Assembly (NCBI GenBank): GCA_045580815.1 | Contig: JAZNOL010000111.1 | Coordinates: 1-5,766, forward strand | Reading direction: 5' to 3' | DNA length: 5,766 nt | Source of the DNA: JAZNOL01 sp045580815 | Lineage (GTDB): Bacteria; Bacillota; Clostridia; RUG12999 | Shown: in pieces, positions 1 through 4,766 of the stretch | Position numbering within the stretch: the first letter of the stretch is position 1 | How the letters are laid out: the number at the start of each line of letters is the position of its first letter | Program-made: the position numbers and the translations under genes | The notes under the pieces: generated by a model | Told to the model about the DNA's origin: nothing | The model's database searches: none | The model's input: the letters and a program-made list of their open reading frames with translations, nothing else

Positions 1-2
1 AT

Positions 3-62
3 CAGGGAAAAAGTCTTAATTCTTATATTGTTGACCTGATTAAAAAAGATATGGAAAGCTGA
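3..62 (+). CDS. C-terminal end of a probable ribbon-helix-helix (Arc/HicB-like) protein, partial
   Basis: An open frame enters from the left edge and stops at TGA 60-62, giving only QGKSLNSYIVDLIKKDMES. The pattern GKSLNxYIVDLIKKDME resembles the second helix and tail of ribbon-helix-helix DNA-binding proteins, either Arc-type small regulators or the C-terminal domain of HicB-type antitoxins, where a 'GKSLN-x-[YFW]-I' segment starts the last helix. This is recognition from a very short piece. The start, the length, and any toxin partner lie outside the window. The gene runs toward the minus-strand flavoprotein gene (convergent), with a GC-rich repeat between them. No strong terminator of its own is visible just after the stop. 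I am fairly sure the end is coding and moderately sure of the family. Confidence 0.5.
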   Translation, partial: QGKSLNSYIVDLIKKDMES

Positions 63-78
63 TTGTTTTCTGCTGACC

Positions 79-215
79 AAAGGCTCTCCCCTCGGCAGCG
101 CCAAGCTCGCACGGTCGTAGGGGCGACCCTGTGTGGTCGCCCGTTTGCAGAGTCGCGCATGGGCAAGCCGCAGTGAGCTGGCATTTTTTAAAGAAAAATG
201 TCGGAGGGATTGTAT
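79..215. repeat. GC-rich mosaic intergenic repeat with a perfect palindromic core
   Basis: This gene-free stretch is clearly richer in G+C than everything around it. Its core is a perfect inverted repeat: GGGCGACC at 121-128 and GGTCGCCC at 135-142, with a 6-nt loop CTGTGT, flanked by CGTAG and GTTTGC. An imperfect outer pair (100-112 against 173-182, GCCAAGCTCGCAC against GTGAGCTGGC) encloses it. The left edge AAAGGCTCTCCCC and the right edge TGTCGGAGGGATTG resemble, from memory, the ends of short intergenic repeats common in Oscillospiraceae, while the GTAGGGGCGACC...GGTCGCCCG core resembles a second repeat from the same group. It may be one element inserted into another, or a decayed non-autonomous element. 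No reading frame looks coding and no target-site duplication is evident. The outer boundaries are estimates. Confidence 0.5.
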
Positions 216-264
216 CATAAAAACATTTGTATTTGAGTTATTTCATATTTCACTACACAAAAAC

Positions 265-298
265 GGAGCTATGACAAAATTTATTTTGTCATAGCTCC
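265..298 (-). terminator. Strong intrinsic terminator of the flavodiiron gene, possibly bidirectional
   Basis: A perfect 15-bp stem (265-279 paired with 284-298, arm GGAGCTATGACAAAA) closes a 4-nt loop. Read on the minus strand, the hairpin starts 14 nt after the flavoprotein stop and is followed by G and then TTTTT (260-263 region), the classic intrinsic terminator form. On the plus strand it is followed by ATTAAG and TTTTTT (305-310), so it may also stop transcripts arriving from the left-hand gene. Confidence 0.9.
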
Positions 299-312
299 AT
301 TAAGTTTTTTCA

Positions 313-2103
313 TTACGCTATCGGTTCAAAATCCGCTGCTCCATGTTTGCAAAGCGGGCAGATGAAATCTTCGGGAAGTTCATCGCCTTCATAAACATAT
401 CCGCATATTTTGCACACATAACCTTTTTTGCCTTCTGTTTCGGGTTTCGGTTTTACGTTTTTATAATAATAATCATAAGTCATTGTAGGCACATCGGAGA
501 TAACTCTTGCCTCTGTTACGGAGCAGATGAACATTCCGTGTGTATCAAGGTCAATATACTGTTCAACTTTCAGCGACATAAACGAATTGATATATCTGGG
601 CAGAAATGCCAGTCCGTTATCTGAATAAAGTTGTTCAATGTTTGCAAACTTATCAGCCGTGCGTCCGCTTTTAAAACCAAAGTTTTCAAAAATTTCAAAG
701 GGAGCATCTTCGCTGAGGCAGTTGACGTTCATAATTCCCGTCTGTTTTATAACATGGTGAGAATAGTTCTGTTTGTTTATTGTAACAGCAATACGGTTGG
801 GCGTATTTGTAACCTGTGTAATAGTGTTCACAATAAGACCGTTGTCTTTTTTGCCGTCATTTGAAGTTACGACATACAATCCGTAACCGATGTTAAACAA
901 AGCTGTGAGGTCATTTTTGTCAGCAGTTTCACCGCTTTTTGCAATATATTCACGGCACAGTTCTTCTGCAAGTGCATCAAGCTGTTTACTGCTTTCTTCA
1001 GAAAGTGCCGATTTTATTGTAACAGTTGTATCGGCAAACGTTATTTTTTTGCTGTTTTCAAGCATACCTTTCATAATTTTTGCCGCAAGAGGTGCCCATG
1101 TTCCGTTTTCTATAAGTGCAACTGTACGGTTTTGGAAATTACGTTCTGTAAGGTGATGAATAAACTCACGCATGAACGGGAAAATTTCTGCATTATATGT
1201 TGTTGTTGCAAGCACAAGCTTGCTGTAACGGAATGCATCCTCAACTGCTTCTGCCATATCGCAACGTGCAAGGTCGTTGACGACAACTTTAGGACATCCT
1301 TTTGAACGGAGTTTTTCTGCAAGCAGTTCAACCGCTTTTTTTGTGCCGCCGTAAACAGAAGTGTATGCAATAACAATACCGTCTGTTTCAGGCTCGTATG
1401 AAGACCATGTGTTGTAAAGGCCGAGATAATAACCAAGGTTTTCGTTAAGAACAGGTCCGTGCAAGGGGCATATTGTCGCAATGTCAAGACCTGCGGCTTT
1501 TTTCAGAAGTGATTGCACCTGCGCACCGTATTTACCAACTATACCAATATAGTAACGGCGTGCCTCGCAAGCCCAGTCTTCTTCTACATCAAGAGCACCG
1601 AATTTGCCGAAACCGTCTGCTGAAAACAGAACCTTGTCTGTGCTGTCATAGGTCACAATAACTTCGGGCCAGTGAACCATGGGTGCAGTAACAAAAGTGA
1701 GGTTATGTTTGCCCAGCGAAAGAGTGTCACCCTCGCCTACAATAATCTGATTTTCAACAAAATCGTTATTGAAAAACTGTTTCATCATACCAAAAGATTT
1801 GCTGCTTGAAACAATTTTTACATCGGGATATGTGTTTACAAAATTAAGTATGTTTGCAGAATGGTCGGGCTCCATATGCTGAACAACAAGATAGTCCGGT
1901 TTTCTGCCGTCAAGAACTTTATCAATATTGTCAAGCCACTGATGTGTAAATCTTGCGTCAACAGTATCAAAAACAGCAATTTTTTCGTCTGTGATAACGT
2001 ACGAGTTATAGCTCATACCATTGGGAACAACATACTGACCTTCAAAAAGGTCAACATCATGGTCGTTTACGCCAACATATTTAATATCATCTGTAATATA
2101 CAT
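313..2103 (-). CDS. Flavodiiron protein (FprA family) fused to flavin reductase and rubredoxin domains
   Basis: Cytoplasmic A-type flavoprotein that reduces O2 to water and/or NO to N2O; which substrate dominates cannot be read from sequence. Domains in order: metallo-beta-lactamase-like diiron domain (about 1-240) with a complete ligand set H76, E78, D80, H144, D163, H215; flavodoxin-like FMN domain (about 242-390, phosphate loop near TSVYGGT at 248-254); flavin reductase-like domain (about 398-545); rubredoxin (about 560-596) with C564-x2-C567 and C582-x2-C585. Plain FprA proteins are about 400 residues. The extra 200 match the arrangement of Moorella Hrb, the NADH-dependent rubredoxin partner of FprA, so this is in effect an FprA-Hrb fusion. 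AAAGGAGAG lies 5 nt before the ATG and fixes the start. The gene sits 45 bp after an AraC-type gene, with a terminator after its stop. No key residue is missing. Confidence 0.95.
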   Translation of the reverse strand: MYITDDIKYVGVNDHDVDLFEGQYVVPNGMSYNSYVITDEKIAVFDTVDARFTHQWLDNIDKVLDGRKPDYLVVQHMEPDHSANILNFVNTYPDVKIVSSSKSFGMMKQFFNNDFVENQIIVGEGDTLSLGKHNLTFVTAPMVHWPEVIVTYDSTDKVLFSADGFGKFGALDVEEDWACEARRYYIGIVGKYGAQVQSLLKKAAGLDIATICPLHGPVLNENLGYYLGLYNTWSSYEPETDGIVIAYTSVYGGTKKAVELLAEKLRSKGCPKVVVNDLARCDMAEAVEDAFRYSKLVLATTTYNAEIFPFMREFIHHLTERNFQNRTVALIENGTWAPLAAKIMKGMLENSKKITFADTTVTIKSALSEESSKQLDALAEELCREYIAKSGETADKNDLTALFNIGYGLYVVTSNDGKKDNGLIVNTITQVTNTPNRIAVTINKQNYSHHVIKQTGIMNVNCLSEDAPFEIFENFGFKSGRTADKFANIEQLYSDNGLAFLPRYINSFMSLKVEQYIDLDTHGMFICSVTEARVISDVPTMTYDYYYKNVKPKPETEGKKGYVCKICGYVYEGDELPEDFICPLCKHGAADFEPIA

Positions 2104-2108
2104 AAAAT

Positions 2109-2117
2109 CTCTCCTTT
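2109..2117 (-). promoter_or_regulatory. Ribosome binding site of the flavodiiron gene
   Basis: On the minus strand AAAGGAGAG precedes the ATG at 2103 with 5 nt between. It is a strong Shine-Dalgarno match in the short gap after the AraC gene and supports independent, efficient translation of the flavoprotein. Confidence 0.85.
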
Positions 2118-2141
2118 GTTTTGTTTTTCCCTTAATTTTCT

Positions 2142-2147
2142 ATTATA
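2142..2147 (-). promoter_or_regulatory. Possible internal -10 element for the flavodiiron gene
   Basis: TATAAT on the minus strand lies just after the AraC stop codon, about 40 bp before the flavoprotein start. The hexamer 17 bp further upstream does not resemble TTGACA, so this would need an activator (perhaps the AraC protein itself) or may be chance in A+T-rich DNA. Readthrough from the araC promoter is the simpler explanation for expression. Confidence 0.25.
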
Positions 2148-2148
2148 T

Positions 2149-3012
2149 TCATATTCCGCTGGATTTGCGGAACTGACCGGGAGTTATTCCCGTATGTTTT
2201 TTAAACATTTTTGAAAAGCTTTGCGTAGATTCGTATTTCAGTTTTTCCGCAATTGCAGATATTGAAATTCTCTCGTCGCACAGCATATCCTTTGCAACGT
2301 CAATCTTCCGCCGGGTCATATATTCTTTCAGCGACACGCCTACTTTTTCCTTAAACAGATGCGAAACGTAATATCTGCTGTACGAAAGACTGTCGGAAAT
2401 TTCTTTTACATCATTTATATTAAGAAGATTTGAGTCAATATACCGCAAAATTTCATAAACCGAATTACACGTTTCGGTATCAACTTTCGGATGCACTGCC
2501 GAATTATCTGCCAATTTTCTGTAAATAAGCACTAAAATCTGTAAAATAAGCATTTCTGTCATTTGCTGACTGAACGCCGGTTTTGAATAAATCTCGCTTA
2601 TCAGCATTGTAGTGAGGGTGCGTATTTCATCTGCGGCTTTGATTTTTAACGCATCACCGCAAAAAACATCTTCCACTGCATCAAAAACAGACGGTGTTTC
2701 ATTTATGCGTATGCCAAAACTGACATAGCGGAAATTTGTTCCGTTTGATGCTGAAATTCTGTGCCGTTTATCTTTTCCTATAATATGTATATCTCCTGCT
2801 TCAAGCCGGTGAACCTTACCGTCAGCATAAACATCAGCACTGCCCGAAATCACATATGAAATTTCATCACAAATCTGGATATGTTCTTCGACCTCTCCTC
2901 CGCTGCTGACCAACGTTTCCGCAATCTGATATATACTTATATCTCTGCCCTTTACAGGGTTGCTTATTCTTATGGATTCATCCATAAAAAGAATTATTTT
3001 TCCAGTATACAT
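2149..3012 (-). CDS. AraC-family transcriptional regulator with N-terminal cupin sensor domain
   Basis: A 287-residue regulator, the usual length for this family. Residues about 25-110 form a cupin-like AraC ligand-binding domain: an EEHIQICDEISYVISGSADV strand pattern, then LEAGDIHIIGKDKRHRI, the typical GD-[IV]-x-[LI]-[IV]-xxxxxH beta-barrel turn. Residues about 183-285 hold two helix-turn-helix motifs, with ISDSLSYSRYYVSHLFKEKV and the family signature ISAIAEKLKYESTQSFSKMF followed by KKHTGITPGQFRK. The ligand is unknown. I chose the ATG at 3012 because TGAGGA lies 5 nt upstream and a consensus promoter lies just before it; an upstream ATG at 3135 would fall before the promoter, and a downstream ATG at 2985 has no good binding site. 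The gene is 45 bp upstream of, and codirectional with, the flavodiiron gene, so it may regulate it, itself, or an unlinked target. Confidence 0.92.
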   Translation of the reverse strand: MYTGKIILFMDESIRISNPVKGRDISIYQIAETLVSSGGEVEEHIQICDEISYVISGSADVYADGKVHRLEAGDIHIIGKDKRHRISASNGTNFRYVSFGIRINETPSVFDAVEDVFCGDALKIKAADEIRTLTTMLISEIYSKPAFSQQMTEMLILQILVLIYRKLADNSAVHPKVDTETCNSVYEILRYIDSNLLNINDVKEISDSLSYSRYYVSHLFKEKVGVSLKEYMTRRKIDVAKDMLCDERISISAIAEKLKYESTQSFSKMFKKHTGITPGQFRKSSGI

Positions 3013-3017
3013 ATTTA

Positions 3018-3023
3018 TCCTCA
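3018..3023 (-). promoter_or_regulatory. Ribosome binding site that fixes the AraC start
   Basis: TGAGGA on the minus strand sits 5 nt before the ATG at 3010-3012. No comparable site precedes the alternative ATG at 2983-2985, so this site decides the start codon. Confidence 0.75.
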
Positions 3024-3048
3024 CGATATGAATTTTAAATATGTTACT

Positions 3049-3077
3049 ATTATATCGTATTACACATATTTTGTCAA
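3049..3077 (-). promoter_or_regulatory. Perfect sigma-A promoter of the araC-flavodiiron unit
   Basis: On the minus strand TTGACA (3072-3077), a 17-bp spacer and TATAAT (3049-3054) match the vegetative consensus at all 12 positions. Transcription would start near 3042, leaving a leader of about 30 nt before the AraC ATG. Two inverted repeats overlap the -10 region (3023-3029 with 3052-3058, and 3037-3044 with 3064-3071). They could be operators, since such a strong promoter would usually need a repressor or another check. Confidence 0.9.
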
Positions 3078-3124
3078 GGTGAAAAAATTTTTTGTTGCGT
3101 GCGTTGTAATTGTTTAACACAATA

Positions 3125-3158
3125 GGCTGTAGCAAAATAAATCCATTTTACTACAGCC
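3125..3158 (-). terminator. Hairpin after the DUF4364 gene, probable terminator
   Basis: GGCTGTAG (3125-3132) pairs with CTACAGCC (3151-3158). Past one mismatch, AAAAT (3134-3138) pairs with ATTTT (3145-3149) around a 6-nt loop. The hairpin starts 9 nt after the DUF4364 stop on the minus strand. The following tract, TATTGTGTT, is only moderately T-rich, so termination may be incomplete and some readthrough into the araC unit is possible. On the plus strand a TTATTTTTT run follows about 10 nt later. Confidence 0.65.
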
Positions 3159-3167
3159 CATAATACC

Positions 3168-3752
3168 TTATTTTTTCTTATTTTTGGTAGTGTTGCCAAT
3201 TTCGCCTGCACCGTCACCGTCGTCTTTAATACGTGAAATATAATCGTATATGTCGGAAAAAATCTTGCTTTTGTTTTCTCGCATGGCTTTTGCAAGCTCG
3301 TTTGCCTGGTCACTTCCACCGGCAAAAAACTGAATTTCCATAAGTGTGTTTTTGCCCTCTTTGTATGAAACAACAACATTGTTTTCGGTGTCGCTGACAG
3401 GAAGAACATAGCATTCGTAAGAGTTGCGCTTGTATTCTTCAGGACGGTACTGAGGCATCATCTCGGTAATTTTAGTGCGTAAAGTATATGGCAGACGAGG
3501 TTTGAAAAGCTCCAGAGCAACTTCACCTTTTTCAAGCAGGATGTAATATTCCTTGCCCTTGTCTGCAAATTTGTGGATATAGTCAAGATCACAAAGCTCC
3601 AGCTCGCACTGCTTTAATACAAAATAGTTTATATCGCAGATTTCTATTGCAATTTTTGTAAGTATATTTTCTTCGGTAGCTTCGCCGTATCGGTCAATTA
3701 TATACATAATTGCAATTTTTACGGCAAAATCTTTTTCGCCAATGGAATTCAT
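3168..3752 (-). CDS. DUF4364 family protein (winged-helix-like)
   Basis: A 194-residue cytoplasmic protein without signal peptide or membrane segments. It matches, by recognition, the DUF4364 family, which is widespread in Clostridia and of unknown function. Residues about 8-88 look like a winged helix: a first helix (KIAIMYIIDRYGEATEENIL), a recognition-helix-like INYFVLKQCELELCDLDYI, then a wing-like hairpin (KGKEYYILLEKGEVALELF). Residues about 110-175 are the second conserved part (YECYVLPVSDTENNVVVSYK, ending SKIFSDIYDYI). The last 18 or so residues are a charged, Gly/Lys/Asn-rich tail. GGAGGA lies 10 nt before the ATG. The gene has its own promoter, is divergent from trmD, and is followed by a hairpin. 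It could be a DNA-binding regulator, but no target is evident, and many family members lack experimental data. Confidence 0.85.
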   Translation of the reverse strand: MNSIGEKDFAVKIAIMYIIDRYGEATEENILTKIAIEICDINYFVLKQCELELCDLDYIHKFADKGKEYYILLEKGEVALELFKPRLPYTLRTKITEMMPQYRPEEYKRNSYECYVLPVSDTENNVVVSYKEGKNTLMEIQFFAGGSDQANELAKAMRENKSKIFSDIYDYISRIKDDGDGAGEIGNTTKNKKK

Positions 3753-3785
3753 AAATTAAAAATCCTCCGATTTTTTACGCCTTGA

Positions 3786-3804
3786 ATTTTTGCTGTGCAA
3801 AAAT
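3786..3804. repeat. Palindrome in the DUF4364 leader, possible operator or mRNA hairpin
   Basis: ATTTTTGC (3786-3793) and GCAAAAAT (3797-3804) form a perfect 8-bp inverted repeat around 3 nt. It begins almost exactly at the expected transcription start of the DUF4364 gene (near 3806), so it could be an operator just downstream of the promoter or a 5'-end mRNA hairpin that protects the transcript. Confidence 0.5.
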
Positions 3805-3812
3805 CTATATCT

Positions 3813-3841
3813 ATTATATCATATAAAAAACAAAATTTCAA
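3813..3841 (-). promoter_or_regulatory. Sigma-A promoter of the DUF4364 gene
   Basis: On the minus strand TTGAAA (3836-3841), a 17-bp spacer and TATAAT (3813-3818) match the consensus at 11 of 12 positions. TGA directly precedes the TATAAT, giving an extended -10 as well. The leader would be about 54 nt long and contains an 8-bp palindrome near its 5' end. Confidence 0.85.
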
Positions 3842-3886
3842 TAAATTTATTCAAAAATTATTTACTTTTTTTAAAATATATGTTAA

Positions 3887-3892
3887 TATAAT
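3887..3892 (+). promoter_or_regulatory. Possible -10 element of trmD
   Basis: TATAAT lies about 29 bp before the trmD start in very A+T-rich DNA. No good TTGACA-like hexamer is at 16-18 bp; a TTTACT lies 20 bp upstream, which is too far for a standard promoter. The whole divergent region 3753-3920 otherwise shows only the DUF4364 promoter and its palindrome. Confidence 0.4.
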
Positions 3893-3907
3893 ATTATATA
3901 CTTTATC

Positions 3908-3912
3908 GGAGA
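3908..3912 (+). promoter_or_regulatory. Ribosome binding site that fixes the trmD start
   Basis: GGAGA is 8 nt before the ATG at 3921. An in-frame ATG at 3912 overlaps this site and so cannot use it, and an ATG at 3795 lies before the candidate promoter. Starting at 3921 gives the expected TrmD N-terminus, MHFDILTLFP. Confidence 0.75.
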
Positions 3913-3920
3913 TGAAAATT

Positions 3921-4661
3921 ATGCATTTTGATATACTTACGCTGTTTCCTGCTATGTTTGAAGCAGTTTTCGGTGACAGCATGATTGCAAGAGGTGTCAA
4001 AAACGGACATTTATCTTTTAATTATGTAAACATAAGGGATTATTCCACAGACAAACACCGCAAGGTGGATGATTATGCCTACGGTGGCGGAACAGGGCTT
4101 GTTATGGCTGTTCAGCCAATTTACGATGCATGGAAAGCTGTTACAAAAGGAGAAAAGGTGCTTACCGTTTATATGTCGCCCCAGGGCAGAAAGCTTGACC
4201 AGCAGCTTGTAAACGAGCTGGCTCAGCATGACCGCATGGTGGTGCTTTGCGGTCACTATGAGGGCGTTGACGAGCGTGTTATTGAAGAAATTGTTGACAT
4301 GGAGGTTTCCATAGGCGACTATGTTTTAACCGGCGGCGAAGTGCCTGCAATGGCTATGATTGATGCAGTTTCACGGCTTGTGCCGGGTGTGCTTCCGTCA
4401 AGTGAGGCTTACAGCAACGAGTCGCATTTTTCAGGGCTTTTAGAGCATCCCAACTATACCCGTCCGGAAACTATACTTGGCAAAACCGTGCCGGATATTC
4501 TGCTTTCAGGGCATCATAAAAATATAGAAAAATGGAAACGTGAGCAGTCGCTTTTGCGTACGCTTAAAAAACGTCCCGATATGCTTGAAACGGCACCGCT
4601 GACAAAAGAGGATGAAAAGTTTTTACAAAGTCTTAAAAATGATGAGGACGTAGAAGGTTAA
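3921..4661 (+). CDS. trmD: tRNA (guanine-37-N1)-methyltransferase
   Basis: TrmD transfers a methyl group from S-adenosylmethionine to N1 of G37, next to the anticodon, in tRNAs reading CUN, CCN and CGG codons; this prevents +1 frameshifting and is usually essential. The 246-residue product has the normal length. Visible motifs: N-terminal MHFDILTLFPAMFE; the substrate loop DDYAYGGGTGLVM (50-62); the trefoil-knot SAM site built from SPQGR (86-90), CGHYEGVDERV (110-120) and SIGDYVLTGGE (130-140); and the linker plus C-terminal tRNA-binding domain starting near GLLEHPNYTRPE (172-183), with LLSGHHKNIEKW. Glu167 seems to sit where many homologues have the catalytic aspartate (by-eye alignment). 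The frequent neighbours rimM and rplS are absent. The gene is divergent from DUF4364 and no strong terminator follows it. Confidence 0.97.
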   Translation: MHFDILTLFPAMFEAVFGDSMIARGVKNGHLSFNYVNIRDYSTDKHRKVDDYAYGGGTGLVMAVQPIYDAWKAVTKGEKVLTVYMSPQGRKLDQQLVNELAQHDRMVVLCGHYEGVDERVIEEIVDMEVSIGDYVLTGGEVPAMAMIDAVSRLVPGVLPSSEAYSNESHFSGLLEHPNYTRPETILGKTVPDILLSGHHKNIEKWKREQSLLRTLKKRPDMLETAPLTKEDEKFLQSLKNDEDVEG

Positions 4662-4704
4662 AATCAAAAATGTTAAATTTTGTGTAAAAAAACACAGTTT
4701 GCTA

Positions 4705-4733
4705 TTGAAATTGCAATTAATTTGGTGTATAAT
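4705..4733 (+). promoter_or_regulatory. Sigma-A promoter of the UPF0371 gene
   Basis: TTGAAA (4705-4710), a 17-bp spacer and TATAAT (4728-4733) match the consensus at 11 of 12 positions. The start would be near 4740, giving a leader of about 27 nt that contains AAAGGGGAA. A 10-bp palindrome AATTGCAATT (4709-4718) overlaps the end of the -35 and the spacer; in A+T-rich DNA this may be chance. Confidence 0.85.
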
Positions 4734-4766
4734 AAAATGGTATAAAAAAACAAAGGGGAAAATCAC

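Noticed and set aside
182..200. CATTTTT-AAAAATG hairpin as terminator of the left-hand gene
   Set aside because: Its 7-bp stem is almost purely A-T and is not followed by a T-run; it more likely belongs to the repeat element.
1110..1487. Minus-strand frame of 125 codons inside the flavodiiron gene
   Set aside because: It overlaps the flavoprotein in another frame on the same strand, has no ribosome binding site worth noting, and its Leu/Thr/Gln-rich translation resembles no protein family.
1861..2214. Plus-strand frame of 117 codons across the flavodiiron-araC junction
   Set aside because: It is antisense to two well-supported genes, and its translation is composition-driven with no recognisable motif.
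3013..3135. Longer AraC start at 3135
   Set aside because: It would begin upstream of a perfect promoter, and the added 41 residues are Asn/Lys/Ile-rich translation of intergenic DNA without family similarity.
3795..3920. Longer trmD starts at 3795 or 3912
   Set aside because: The added residues do not match TrmD. The ATG at 3912 overlaps the ribosome binding site and the ATG at 3795 precedes the candidate promoter.
4681..4696. Hairpin TGTGT-AAAAAA-ACACA after trmD as a terminator
   Set aside because: Its stem is only 5 bp with two G-C pairs, and it is followed by GTTTGCTATT rather than a T-run, so it is too weak to call.
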